Source of the DNA: Acidaminococcus hominis
GTDB taxonomy: Bacteria > Bacillota > Negativicutes > Acidaminococcales > Acidaminococcaceae
DNA: 64,000 nt
NCBI RefSeq assembly: GCF_021044795.1
Contig: NZ_JAJNOP010000006.1
Direction: 5' to 3' (one strand)
Below are positions 25,328 through 34,238 of this stretch, in pieces. Both the position numbers and the translations under genes were made by a program. Under the pieces are notes generated by a model. That model saw only the letters and a program-made list of their open reading frames with translations. It had not been told where the DNA came from and ran no database searches. The number at the start of each line of letters is the position of its first letter. Within the stretch, counting starts at the first letter, position 1.

Positions 25328-26629
25328 TTACTTTGTCCGCTTGATATCGGCTCCCAGCTTGGTCAGCTTTTCTACCAGGTTTTCGTAGCCCCGGTCAATG
25401 TGATGGATATCCGTCACTTCGGTGACTCCATCGGCCACCAGTCCGGCCAGCACCATGGCAGCCCCGGCCCGCAGGTCGGTAGCCCGCACCTGGCAGCCAT
25501 ACAGCTTGGGAACGCCTTCTACCAGGGCAGCCCGGCCGCCGCTGGTTTTGATATTGGCACCCATGCGCAGCAGTTCATCTACGTGCATGAAGCGATTTTC
25601 AAATACTGTTTCCAGAACGGAGCTCTGGCCCTTGGCAATGCACATCATGGCCATTACCTGAGCCTGCATATCCGTAGGAAAGCCCGGATAGGGCAGGGTT
25701 TTGATGGTGATGGGCTGCAATTCCTTAGGGCCCACCACATGGACATCGTTGATGCCTTCTTCTACAATGGCTCCTGCTTCCCGGAGTTTGGCAATCAGGG
25801 GCTTCAGATGTTCACACAGAACATTTTCTACCTTGATATCCCCTTGGGTCATGGCGCCGGCCACCATAAAGGTACCTGCTTCAATCCGGTCGGGAATTAC
25901 CGTGTGTTCCCCGCCCTTCATGCTTTCCACCCCGTCAATGCGGATGGCAGTGGTACCGGCTCCCCGGACCTTGCCCCCCATCACATTGATGTAGTTGGCC
26001 AGGTCCACGATTTCCGGTTCCTGGGCAGCGTTTTCAATGATGGTGGTGCCTTTGGCCATGGAAGCCGCCATCATCAGGTTTTCCGTAGCGCCTACGCTGG
26101 GAAAATCCAGATAAATGGTGGTGCCCACCAGACCGTTGGGCGCCGTAGCTTCAATATAGCCATGGCCCTGCTCAATTTTTGCACCTAGGGCTTCAAAGCC
26201 CTTCAGATGGATGTCAATGGGACGGGTGCCAATGGCACAGCCCCCGGGCTGGGAAATCTTTGCCCGGCCTACCCGGGCCAGCAGGGAACCCATCACCAGG
26301 AAGGAGGCCCGCATGGTGCTTACCAGTTCATAGGGAGCTTCCCAGCTGGTAATCGTCCGGCTGTCAATCTTTAGTGCATGAGGCTGGGGATGGGTAACCT
26401 TCATACCCAGACATTCCAATACTTTACAAATGGTGGCTACGTCTTCCAGTTCCGGCACTTCCAAAATGGTACTTCCTTCCGTACCCAAAACTGATGCCGC
26501 AATAATCGGCAGCACGGCATTTTTTGCCCCGCTGACCCGCACCGTTCCCTCTAAACGATGCCCACCTCTTACAACCAATTTCTCCACGCCTTGTTCCACA
26601 CCTTTCTTACATCTCTTACTTGAAATCAC
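25328..26629 (-). CDS. murA: UDP-N-acetylglucosamine 1-carboxyvinyltransferase MurA
   Basis: MurA transfers enolpyruvate from PEP to UDP-GlcNAc, the first committed step of peptidoglycan synthesis, and is the fosfomycin target. The protein shows SGAKNAVLP near the N-terminus and the active-site Cys in QPGGCAIGTRPIDIH, so it should be fosfomycin-sensitive. The frame opens at a GTG overlapping the previous stop (GTGA), giving 433 residues. A second GTG at 26587 gives the more usual start MEKLVVRGG and may be the real one. Confidence 0.95.
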   Translation of the reverse strand: MISSKRCKKGVEQGVEKLVVRGGHRLEGTVRVSGAKNAVLPIIAASVLGTEGSTILEVPELEDVATICKVLECLGMKVTHPQPHALKIDSRTITSWEAPYELVSTMRASFLVMGSLLARVGRAKISQPGGCAIGTRPIDIHLKGFEALGAKIEQGHGYIEATAPNGLVGTTIYLDFPSVGATENLMMAASMAKGTTIIENAAQEPEIVDLANYINVMGGKVRGAGTTAIRIDGVESMKGGEHTVIPDRIEAGTFMVAGAMTQGDIKVENVLCEHLKPLIAKLREAGAIVEEGINDVHVVGPKELQPITIKTLPYPGFPTDMQAQVMAMMCIAKGQSSVLETVFENRFMHVDELLRMGANIKTSGGRAALVEGVPKLYGCQVRATDLRAGAAMVLAGLVADGVTEVTDIHHIDRGYENLVEKLTKLGADIKRTK

Positions 26630-27063
26630 TTGCTATTGAGGCCCATCTGTTTGGCATGCCGCGCTTGCTGCGTGCTCAATTGTTCATCCAGGCGTAATCG
26701 CATTTCATGCTGTTCTTTATAAGTCTCCGCCTTCCGCTGGGCTTCCAGTTCAGGATGCGCTTCCAGCTGCTGACGGTGTCTTTCCTTCCACAAAGCCCGG
26801 GCCTGGTCCGCCCGCTGCTTTCTCTGCCGGGACCGTTCCCGGGCCGCAGCTTCCCGCTGCTGCCGCTTGGACAGGGCCTGATGATGCTTCACCTGTGCCC
26901 GGCGGATCAAATACACCAAAAATACCAACGGCGCCATTAAAAAGGTGCCGATAATCCAAAAGTTCCGGTGCTTCATGGGCAGTCTGTGGCTATCCACATA
27001 AACAAACCACGTGAGCAGGACAGTAATCAATAAAATGATAAAATTGTGCAATCCGTACGGCAC
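26626..27063 (-). CDS. Small membrane protein with charged coiled-coil tail
   Basis: I do not recognise a family. The 145-residue product has two membrane helices (about 6-23 and 34-52), then a long, highly charged, Arg/Gln/Glu-rich helix (about 58-140). The start is a GTG with GAGG six bases upstream. It is the first gene of the murA-mreB unit, and its stop overlaps the murA frame by 4 bp, so translational coupling is likely. A role linking the membrane to cell-wall synthesis is only a guess from position. Confidence 0.6.
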   Translation of the reverse strand: MPYGLHNFIILLITVLLTWFVYVDSHRLPMKHRNFWIIGTFLMAPLVFLVYLIRRAQVKHHQALSKRQQREAAARERSRQRKQRADQARALWKERHRQQLEAHPELEAQRKAETYKEQHEMRLRLDEQLSTQQARHAKQMGLNSK

Positions 27064-27127
27064 CTCCCACCTCGAATGTCTACGGTACTGCTGGCCACTT
27101 TTCGCTCGCTAATTTTGTAACTAAAAT

Positions 27128-27133
27128 ATTATA
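27128..27133 (-). promoter_or_regulatory. Extended -10 promoter of the murA-mreB unit
   Basis: TGGTATAAT on the minus strand is an extended -10 element. It lies about 65 bp upstream of the small membrane protein gene and just after the ATP synthase terminator. The -35 match is poor. Confidence 0.5.
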
Positions 27134-27174
27134 CCATACCTGTACCTGTTTGCGGAAACAAATGGCAGGAACAC

Positions 27175-27227
27175 CCTAAAAAAACAAGAGCCGTGGACAA
27201 AAGGAAAAGCCTTTTGTTCCACAGCTC
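27175..27227 (-). terminator. Terminator of the wec-atp operon
   Basis: A long stem (arms at 27188-27205 and 27210-27227, with few mismatches; loop about 4 bases) is followed on the minus strand by TTGTTTTTTT. Confidence 0.85.
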
Positions 27228-27232
27228 CCGTT

Positions 27233-27424
27233 TTAAAAACGTGATGTATGCATCCGCAGGCGGTCAGCCAAAATATTGTAATACACTTCTTTTTCCTGAA
27301 TGGTCTTGCGTAGTTTCTTTTTCTGCTCGTCCGTACTGGCTGCAGCCAATCTTTCATTGAGTTCAACCAATTCCAACCGCAGCTGCCCCATTTTACTGGC
27401 AGCCATTTTACTGATGAAGTCCAT
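27233..27424 (-). CDS. Small coiled-coil protein at the end of the atp operon
   Basis: This is a 63-residue, mostly helical protein, with MDFISKMAASKMGQLRLELV at the start and a Lys/Glu-rich middle (EQKKKLRKTIQEKE). I do not recognise a family. The ATG at 27424 has GGGGGAG five bases upstream, which supports real translation; a longer frame from 27463 has no such site. It lies 56 bp after atpC and directly before the operon terminator, so it should be made together with ATP synthase. A regulatory or assembly role is possible but unsupported. Confidence 0.55.
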   Translation of the reverse strand: MDFISKMAASKMGQLRLELVELNERLAAASTDEQKKKLRKTIQEKEVYYNILADRLRMHTSRF

Positions 27425-27480
27425 GGCGGCTCCCCCTCTCCTGCCTGCCGCATCCGTCTGCAAATGAGCTTACATCTGTG

Positions 27481-27921
27481 TTACTCGCTAATGGGATAGG
27501 GCTTCACTTTGCCAATGAGAGAAGCCGTCTTCAGCCGGGCCTCAGCCCGCCGCAAGATTTTTTCCGTCTGTTCAATATCGGTCAGGGCATCCGGGTGGTC
27601 CAAACGGGCCTGGGCTTCTGCCTGGACCGCCTGATAATGGGCCACATCGATGTTTTCCGCATACTGGGCCCGAGGCGTCAGGATGGTAACCACGTTATCC
27701 TTGACCTCGGCGAAACCACCTTCCACGTACACCAGGATCACCTGGCTGTGGGCGTCCTGGAGTTTCAGCGTCCCCTCTCCCAAAACGGCAATCAGCGGAC
27801 CATGGTTGGCCAAAACGCCGATGCCGCCGTTGACTGTATTCAACAACACATAGGAAATATCCTCTCTACGGACCAATAATTTATCCGGAGTCAGGACTTC
27901 CAATTTCATTAACTTGGCCAT
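27481..27921 (-). CDS. atpC: ATP synthase epsilon subunit
   Basis: This 146-residue epsilon subunit has the N-terminal beta-sandwich (MKLEVLTPDKLLVRREDISYV, then GGIGVLANHGPLIAVL) and the C-terminal helical pair rich in Ala, Glu and Arg. Epsilon couples rotation in F1 to the c-ring and can inhibit ATP hydrolysis. It starts 1 bp after atpD. Length and sequence are normal for the family. Confidence 0.95.
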   Translation of the reverse strand: MAKLMKLEVLTPDKLLVRREDISYVLLNTVNGGIGVLANHGPLIAVLGEGTLKLQDAHSQVILVYVEGGFAEVKDNVVTILTPRAQYAENIDVAHYQAVQAEAQARLDHPDALTDIEQTEKILRRAEARLKTASLIGKVKPYPISE

Positions 27922-27922
27922 A

Positions 27923-29398
27923 TCATTCGCCCTTCATTTTCTTGCCCTTGGCCACAGCCTCGTCAATGCTGCCTACCATGTAGAAAGCGCTTTCCGGCAG
28001 GTCGTCATGCTTGCCTTCCAGGATTTCCTTAAAACCTTTGATGGTATCCTGTAAGGAAACGTACTTGCCGGGCTGGCCGGTAAACTGTTCTGCCACGAAG
28101 AAGGGCTGGCTCAGGAACCGCTGGACCTTTCTGGCCCGGGACACGGTGAGCTTATCAGCCTCGTTCAGTTCTTCCATACCCAGAATGGCGATGATATCCT
28201 GGAGCTCCTTGTAGCGCTGGAGGATTTTCTGCACGCCCCGGGCTACCTGGTAGTGCTCCTGGCCAATCACCAGGGGGTCCAAAATCCGGCTGGTGGAAGC
28301 CAAAGGATCCACGGCCGGGTAAATGCCCAATTCCACGATTTCACGGGACAGTACCGTAGTTGCATCCAAGTGGGCAAAGGTTGCTGCCGGCGCCGGGTCC
28401 GTCAGGTCATCGGCAGGTACGTAAACGGCCTGCACGGAGGTAATGGAACCGGTGCGGGTGGAGGTAATCCGCTCTTCCAGGCCGCCGATTTCGTTGGCCA
28501 GGGTGGGCTGATAGCCTACAGCAGAAGGCATACGTCCCAGCAGGGCGGATACTTCAGAACCGGCCTGGATAAACCGGAAAATATTGTCGATGAACAGCAG
28601 CACATCCTGGCCGCCTACATCCCGGAAATATTCGGCCATGGTCAGTCCCGTCAGCCCTACTCTCATACGGGCTCCCGGGGGTTCGTTCATCTGGCCGTAC
28701 ACCAGGGCCGTCTTGTCGATAACCCCGGATTCCTTCATTTCGCCCCACAGGTCGTTGCCTTCCCGGGTACGTTCCCCTACGCCGGAGAACACGGAAAAAC
28801 CCCCGTGGTTAGTGGCGATGTTATGGATCAGTTCCATAATCAGCACGGTCTTGCCTACGCCGGCGCCGCCGAACAGACCAATCTTGCCGCCCAGGGAATA
28901 GGGGGCAATCAGGTCCACGACCTTGATGCCGGTTTCCATGATTTTCGTTTCTGTAGCCTGGTCAGCCAGACTGGGAGCCGGCCGGTGAATGGGCCAGTAG
29001 TCGGCAGCGTCCACCGGGGTGGGATCGTCGTCCACGGTTTCCCCCAGCACGTTGAAAACCCGGCCCAGGCAGCCCTTGCCTACAGGAACGGTAATGGGCT
29101 TGCCGGTATCCAGGGCATCCATGTTCCGGGTCAGGCCGTCGGTAGAGCTCATGGCTACGGCACGGACCACATCGTTGCCAATATGCTGCACCACTTCTGC
29201 GGTGAGCTTGACATGGACGTCTTTAGACGCCTGGGCATCAATGGTGATGGCATTATAGATGGCAGGCAGTTCCTTGTCCGGGAAACGGATATCCACTACA
29301 GGACCCATGACCTGGACCACTTTCCCCACATGACCTCTGGTCTTGGCGGAAAGTTTGGCCACTGCCGCGTCAATTGCATTCTTATTTTTTTCAGACAC
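27923..29398 (-). CDS. atpD: ATP synthase beta subunit
   Basis: This is the catalytic subunit of F1, 491 residues, with Walker A GGAGVGKT, the catalytic Glu/Arg stretch GVGERTREGNDLW, Walker B VLLFIDNIFRF and the DELSEED-equivalent region near the C-terminus. It forms the alpha3beta3 ring with the unusual delta-alpha fusion encoded two genes upstream. The N-terminus carries about 15 extra residues (KNKNAIDAAVAKLSAKTRG) before the usual start. Confidence 0.97.
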   Translation of the reverse strand: MSEKNKNAIDAAVAKLSAKTRGHVGKVVQVMGPVVDIRFPDKELPAIYNAITIDAQASKDVHVKLTAEVVQHIGNDVVRAVAMSSTDGLTRNMDALDTGKPITVPVGKGCLGRVFNVLGETVDDDPTPVDAADYWPIHRPAPSLADQATETKIMETGIKVVDLIAPYSLGGKIGLFGGAGVGKTVLIMELIHNIATNHGGFSVFSGVGERTREGNDLWGEMKESGVIDKTALVYGQMNEPPGARMRVGLTGLTMAEYFRDVGGQDVLLFIDNIFRFIQAGSEVSALLGRMPSAVGYQPTLANEIGGLEERITSTRTGSITSVQAVYVPADDLTDPAPAATFAHLDATTVLSREIVELGIYPAVDPLASTSRILDPLVIGQEHYQVARGVQKILQRYKELQDIIAILGMEELNEADKLTVSRARKVQRFLSQPFFVAEQFTGQPGKYVSLQDTIKGFKEILEGKHDDLPESAFYMVGSIDEAVAKGKKMKGE

Positions 29399-29411
29399 GA
29401 TGGTGCCTCCC

Positions 29412-30329
29412 TTATTTCAAAGCTTCTGCACCACCGACAATTTCGTTGATTTCGGTGGTAATGCTGGCCTGTCTGACCTTCTGGTAGTAGACCTGCAGCT
29501 TGCCCAACAGGGTTTCTGCGTTGTCCGTTGCGGTGGTCATGGCCGTCATCCGGGCGGCCAGCTCACAGGCGGAGCTTTGGATCAGTGCCGTAAAGATCTG
29601 GCTGCGCATATAGTAATGGGCCAGGTAGGACAGCATTTGTGCCGGTTCCGGCTCAAAGAGCAGGGTGGTAAAATCGCTCTGGTCCTGGGTATCCCATACT
29701 TTTACGGCATCCTCTTCTGCCTTGTCCCCAGCCTTGGGCTGCAGGGGCAGGAGAGGAATGGTCCGGGGCAGCTGCACCATGGCGGATTTGAAGTAGGTGT
29801 AGATGATGTTCACCTCATCCACTTCCCCATGGGTAAACATGGCCTCCGCGTAGTCGGCGATTTCTTCCGCCGCCTCAAAGGTGGGCTTTTCGGAGAAACC
29901 GTTCCAGCTTTTGGCGATGCTGTAGCCCCAATGGTTCAGGCCAATCTGCATCTGCTTGCCCACGGTAAGCAGGGGGGAATCTTCCTTGCCCCGGAGCTCT
30001 ACGCCGGTAAACTTGACGATGTTGTTGTTAAATGGACCGGCCAGGCCCTTGTCGGACCCCATAATGATGTAGGCCGTTTTGTACACCGGACGTTTTTCCA
30101 AAAGCGGGTTCTGGGAATAGTCCAGGTGCGCCATCACGGACGGGTCACTAAGGGCCAGCTGCAGCAGGCCGCGCAGCTTATCTGCGTACGGCAGGCTGGC
30201 ATTGGCCCGCTGCTGGGCCTGGTGCATCCGGGCCGACGCCACCATCTGCATGGCGCCGGTAATCTTGCTGATACTGCCCACGGTTTTCATATGGGCTCTA
30301 ATGCCGCTGGTGTTTGCCACTGGGCTCAC
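29412..30329 (-). CDS. atpG: ATP synthase gamma subunit
   Basis: The central rotor shaft of F1. The 305-residue protein has the paired N- and C-terminal helices (IRAHMKTVGSISKITGAMQM and the C-terminal RQASITTEINEIVGGAEAL) and the middle Rossmann-like domain with MGSDKGLAGPFNNNIV. It is slightly longer than usual (about 285-290), with an acidic insert near KAGDKAEEDAVKVWD (about residue 200). Its start overlaps the alpha gene by 4 bp. Confidence 0.95.
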   Translation of the reverse strand: MSPVANTSGIRAHMKTVGSISKITGAMQMVASARMHQAQQRANASLPYADKLRGLLQLALSDPSVMAHLDYSQNPLLEKRPVYKTAYIIMGSDKGLAGPFNNNIVKFTGVELRGKEDSPLLTVGKQMQIGLNHWGYSIAKSWNGFSEKPTFEAAEEIADYAEAMFTHGEVDEVNIIYTYFKSAMVQLPRTIPLLPLQPKAGDKAEEDAVKVWDTQDQSDFTTLLFEPEPAQMLSYLAHYYMRSQIFTALIQSSACELAARMTAMTTATDNAETLLGKLQVYYQKVRQASITTEINEIVGGAEALK

Positions 30330-32227
30330 CCTCTTTCAGGGGCAGCAGCGCTGGGTACAGCGTCCGGATTGGAAGGTGCAAACAGCTTGCCGAATTCGTC
30401 CAGGGCTTCTTCCAGCTGCTGCTTCAGGTCATCGGCCATTTTCTGTTCCTTGGTCAGCCGGGTCAGGATAATGGCGCAATGGCTTTCCATATAGGTCAGC
30501 ATTTCATGTTCATACCGGGTCACATCTTCCAGAGGCACTTCGTCCAGGAAGCCGTTGTTTACGGCATACAGGGAAATAACCTGCTGGGCCATGCTCATGG
30601 GATGGTACTGGCCCTGCTTGAGCATTTCCGTTACCCGGGCGCCTCTGTCCAACTGGGCCTTGGTGGCTTTGTCCAAATCGGAACCGAACTGGGCAAAAGC
30701 GGCCAGTTCCCGATACTGGGCCAGAGCCAGCCGCAGGGTACCGGCCACGGATTTCATGGCTTTGGTCTGGGCTGCGCCGCCTACCCGGGATACGGACAGG
30801 CCGGCGTTGATAGCCGGACGGACACCGGAGTTGAACAGGTCGGTTTCCAGATAAATCTGGCCGTCGGTAATGGAAATTACGTTGGTGGGAATATATCCGC
30901 TGACGTCCCCGGCCTGGGTCTCAATAATGGGCAGAGCCGTCATGGAGCCGCCGCCGTGGCGGGCATTTCTCCGGCAGGCCCGTTCCAAAAGCCGGGAGTG
31001 CAGGTAGAATACATCGCCAGGGTAGGCTTCACGTCCGGGGGGACGGCGCAGCAGCAGACTCATGGCACGGTAGGCCACTGCGTGCTTGCTCAGGTCATCA
31101 TAGACAATCAGCACATCCTTGCCCTGGTCCATGAAATATTCCCCTACTGCGGCACCGGCATAGGGTGCCAGATACTGCATAGGTGCCGTATCAGCAGCGG
31201 TAGCCGCCACAATCAGGGTGTAGCCGGCAGCCCCGTACTTTTCAAAGGTATGGGCCAGCCGGGCCACAGAAGATGCTTTCTGGCCAATGGCCACATAAAT
31301 GCAGATAACGTTCTGATCCTTCTGGTTCAGGATGGTATCGATGGCGATGGCCGTCTTGCCGGTACCTCTGTCCCCGATAATCAGTTCTCTCTGCCCCCGG
31401 CCAATAGGTACCAGGGCATCCACGGCCTTGAGGCCGGTCTGCAGCGGTACGTCTACAGGCTGCCGGGCGGCAATGCCCGGAGCGGGAGATTCAATGGCAT
31501 GGAACGCGGTGGTTTTGATGGCACCCTTGCCGTCCAGGGGCTGGCCCAGCGGGTCAATGATCCGGCCCAGCATTTCGGAACCCACAGGGATTTCCATAAC
31601 TTCGCCGGTCCGGCGCACAATGTCGCCTTCTTTAATCTTATCGGCGCCGCCCAAAAGCACGATACCTACTTCTTTTTCCCGCAGGTTCTGGACCATGCCG
31701 TAAACGCCGTCCCGGAGGGCTACCAATTCGCCGCTCATGGCGCCGCCCAGGCCGCTGGCGGTACAAATACCGTCGCCCACCTTTTCGACCACGCCAATTT
31801 CTTCCAGGTCAACCTTATCTTGATACTCTTGGACCCCTTTGGCCAGGGAATCCGTTATGCTTTGGGACGCATCCAAATCCTGGTTGCTCAGGTGGATGGC
31901 CTTCATGATGTTGTCCATCTTTTCCAGCTGCCGCTTCATGCTGGCGTCAAAAATATGGTCGCCATACTGCACCAGCACACCACCTACCAGCTTGGGATCC
32001 ACCTTTTGGCTGTCCAAAATCACCGGCTTGCCAAACTTCTCGGCCAGCAGGCTTTGGAGCAGCTTCACTTCCTCAGCCGACAAAGGCTGTGCCGTACTGA
32101 CTGTGAGCGGCAGGATGGATTGCCTCTCAAACAGAGCCTTGTCATCGTCAGTGAGGGTCACGCGATCCAGGATCTGTTTCCACAGAGCTGCCTTATTTTC
32201 ACTGTTCATAGGTTTTACTGCCTCCAC
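30326..32227 (-). CDS. atpHA: Fused ATP synthase delta (C-terminal domain) - alpha subunit
   Basis: The 633-residue frame has two parts. Residues about 38-110 match the C-terminal domain of the delta/OSCP subunit (ILPLTVSTAQPLSAEEVKLL, then DPKLVGGVLVQYGDHIFDAS). From about 118 on it is a complete alpha subunit: helical N-terminus, VGDGICTASGL, Walker A GDRGTGKTA and arginine finger SVSRVGGAAQ. The delta N-terminal helical domain of about 105 residues, which normally caps the alpha N-termini, is missing. No separate atpH exists between atpF and this gene. No good internal start for free alpha was seen. Start choice is open: GTG at 32227 after AAGGA, or ATG at 32209 after GGAGG. Mycobacteria fuse delta to b; a delta-alpha fusion is not one I know. 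Confidence 0.92.
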   Translation of the reverse strand: MEAVKPMNSENKAALWKQILDRVTLTDDDKALFERQSILPLTVSTAQPLSAEEVKLLQSLLAEKFGKPVILDSQKVDPKLVGGVLVQYGDHIFDASMKRQLEKMDNIMKAIHLSNQDLDASQSITDSLAKGVQEYQDKVDLEEIGVVEKVGDGICTASGLGGAMSGELVALRDGVYGMVQNLREKEVGIVLLGGADKIKEGDIVRRTGEVMEIPVGSEMLGRIIDPLGQPLDGKGAIKTTAFHAIESPAPGIAARQPVDVPLQTGLKAVDALVPIGRGQRELIIGDRGTGKTAIAIDTILNQKDQNVICIYVAIGQKASSVARLAHTFEKYGAAGYTLIVAATAADTAPMQYLAPYAGAAVGEYFMDQGKDVLIVYDDLSKHAVAYRAMSLLLRRPPGREAYPGDVFYLHSRLLERACRRNARHGGGSMTALPIIETQAGDVSGYIPTNVISITDGQIYLETDLFNSGVRPAINAGLSVSRVGGAAQTKAMKSVAGTLRLALAQYRELAAFAQFGSDLDKATKAQLDRGARVTEMLKQGQYHPMSMAQQVISLYAVNNGFLDEVPLEDVTRYEHEMLTYMESHCAIILTRLTKEQKMADDLKQQLEEALDEFGKLFAPSNPDAVPSAAAPERG

Positions 32228-32251
32228 AGTTCCTTTTTACAGGGACTTTTG

Positions 32252-32743
32252 TTATTTCTTTTGCTCTGCCATTGTCTCATCGGTTACTTTGGCGATGAGA
32301 GCCTGGTCTTCGGCAGAATTCAGTTTCTGCTCCAGTACCCGGCCGGCAATTTCCGTGCTCAGCGCAATAATCTGTTCCCGCACATCCAGAAGGGCCTTTT
32401 TCTTTTCCAGTTCCACGGTTTCCCGGCCGGTAGCCAGGAGTTCTTCCCGCTCCTTCTGGGCAGCTGCCAGGGCTTCGTCATGGAGCTGCTGGGCCATGGT
32501 ATTGGCCTGGGCCACAATGGCGTTGGCCTGCTGTTTGGCTTCCTTCAGCTGGTTGGCATAGGTTTCCTTCAGTTGTTCTGCCTGCTGCCGGGATTGTTCT
32601 GCCGAGTCCATATCCTTGACGATTTTGGTCCGGCGGTCATCCATGGTTTTCAGCAGCGGTTTGTAGGCAAACTTGGCCAAAATCCACAGGAGGATGATGA
32701 AGTTCACAATCTGCGCAATCAATGTATAGTTAATACTTACCAT
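32252..32743 (-). CDS. atpF: ATP synthase b subunit
   Basis: This 163-residue peripheral-stalk subunit has one N-terminal membrane helix (about 5-25), followed by a long charged helix (about 30-150) that dimerises and normally binds the delta C-terminal domain at its end. It is of normal length, so the missing delta N-domain is not compensated here. It ends 25 bp before the delta-alpha fusion. Confidence 0.94.
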   Translation of the reverse strand: MVSINYTLIAQIVNFIILLWILAKFAYKPLLKTMDDRRTKIVKDMDSAEQSRQQAEQLKETYANQLKEAKQQANAIVAQANTMAQQLHDEALAAAQKEREELLATGRETVELEKKKALLDVREQIIALSTEIAGRVLEQKLNSAEDQALIAKVTDETMAEQKK

Positions 32744-32789
32744 TCTTTACCGACACTTCCTTTCTCCCTATGGGGTTCAAAACGGCCCA

Positions 32790-33047
32790 TTAATGGACAA
32801 AAGGATTGGCAAAAATCAGCACAATGGCAATAACGGAAGCAATGATAGGAATGGATTCAACCAGGCCGATACCAATCAGCATGTTTACCTGGAAGCTGCC
32901 GGCCTGTTCCGGCTGACGAGCCATGCATTCCAAAGCCTTGGAAGCTACCGTAGAATCCCCGCGGCTAGCTGCCAGGGAAGCACCTACCCCAATCAAAGCT
33001 GCTCCCAGAATGGAAGCTACGATAATAAGCGTGTTGTTGTCAATCAT
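32790..33047 (-). CDS. atpE: ATP synthase c subunit
   Basis: This 85-residue hairpin has two membrane helices joined by the polar loop ARQPE (about 43-47). The ion-binding carboxylate is Glu64 in GLVESIPII. Ser65 after it is seen in sodium-binding rings, but the position of the sodium-ligand Gln is Asp31 and the Thr after Ser is Ile66, so the sodium site is incomplete. Proton coupling is the more cautious reading. Confidence 0.95.
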   Translation of the reverse strand: MIDNNTLIIVASILGAALIGVGASLAASRGDSTVASKALECMARQPEQAGSFQVNMLIGIGLVESIPIIASVIAIVLIFANPFVH

Positions 33048-33074
33048 GTTTATACACCCTTTCCAGCAAAATTT

Positions 33075-33788
33075 TTATTTTTCTTTTTCGTGATGCACTT
33101 GTTTAAAGATAGGCGCCAGGGCAATCACCGTCAGCATGGTGAAGATGAAAGCCTGCAGGAACCCGATGATCAAGCTGAACCCAATCCACAGGTTGGGCAC
33201 AACCCAGGGAACCAGCTTGTAAAGCACTACCAGCAAAATTTCACCGGCAAGAATGTTGCCAAACAAACGAAGGGCCATGGTCAGCGGTTTGGACAATTCC
33301 TCGATCAAATTCAGGGGAAGCATCAAGGCAAAGGGGGAAACCAAATGCTTGAAATACTTCGGCCCCTGCTGGATGATACCAATAATATACGTTGCCACGG
33401 CAACTGTCAGAGACAAGCCCAAAGCCACGTTGATATCGTTGGTGGGAGAGGTCAGATGCACAAAAATGGAAGGCATCATGCCCAATTCGTTGCCAATAAA
33501 GATGTACAGGAACAAGGTAATCACAAACGGGGTTGAAATCCGTCGTCCCTCGATTCCCAGGTTGGCATCCATCAATTTATCCAGCCATTCAATAAACATC
33601 TCTACCAGGTTCTGAATCCCATAGGGTATCATTTGTACCCGCCGCGTGGCTGCAAAAACAATTGCTGCCACAATAAACATGGTAAGCCAGGACATGTAGA
33701 GCGTCTGCATGTTCAGTGTAATGCCGGGCAGCACTTCGGTAGTCCCGTACTCGATGACTCCCGAACTTGCAGCTTCTGCAATTCCCAT
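33075..33788 (-). CDS. atpB: ATP synthase a subunit
   Basis: This 237-residue membrane subunit forms the ion half-channels next to the c-ring. The essential Arg lies in TMALRLFGNILAGE, and the C-terminal helices match the family (GFLQAFIFTMLTVIALAP). About five to six membrane segments are visible. It lies 7 bp after the atpI-like gene and 27 bp before atpE. Confidence 0.95.
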   Translation of the reverse strand: MGIAEAASSGVIEYGTTEVLPGITLNMQTLYMSWLTMFIVAAIVFAATRRVQMIPYGIQNLVEMFIEWLDKLMDANLGIEGRRISTPFVITLFLYIFIGNELGMMPSIFVHLTSPTNDINVALGLSLTVAVATYIIGIIQQGPKYFKHLVSPFALMLPLNLIEELSKPLTMALRLFGNILAGEILLVVLYKLVPWVVPNLWIGFSLIIGFLQAFIFTMLTVIALAPIFKQVHHEKEK

Positions 33789-33795
33789 ACCGCAA

Positions 33796-34227
33796 TCACT
33801 TCCTTTTTGTTTTGTAGATTTCTATATGGCAGACGGCCATGTGAACCAACAGGGTAACGTTGAAAAAGACAAAGCCCAGCAGCACCAGCGCCGTTTGACC
33901 CTGGAGCTTCAGGGACAGCAGCGTCAGGAACAGCAGATAAGCCAGGCGGGTAAACATCATACGCCGCATATACGCGGCAGCCCGCTCCGGCGTTTTCCGC
34001 ATACCCCGGGCAATGCCCCAAAGGACCAGACCGCTGTCTCCCAAGCCGGCCAGAGCGCCCCACAGGGCACCGGCTATGGTGTGCCAGACCAAAGCACCCG
34101 CCAGGATTGCCACTAGAGCCAGCAGGCCCTGGCGGATCATAATCTGTCTCAACTGTAAATTCAGATTTTTTTGAGCGGCAGGGCTAATGCCCTGGGGTTC
34201 AAAAGTACCCAATTGTTTCGTGACCAT
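33796..34227 (-). CDS. atpI: AtpI-like ATP synthase accessory protein
   Basis: The product has 143 residues and four hydrophobic segments (about 35-50, 52-72, 92-108 and 112-132), at the usual place of atpI, before atpB. AtpI-like proteins assist c-ring assembly or carry magnesium; the sequence is poorly conserved, so the call rests mainly on position and topology. Its start is 11 bp after wecB, leaving no room for an atp promoter. Confidence 0.7.
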   Translation of the reverse strand: MVTKQLGTFEPQGISPAAQKNLNLQLRQIMIRQGLLALVAILAGALVWHTIAGALWGALAGLGDSGLVLWGIARGMRKTPERAAAYMRRMMFTRLAYLLFLTLLSLKLQGQTALVLLGFVFFNVTLLVHMAVCHIEIYKTKRK

Positions 34228-34238
34228 CCTTCACCAGC

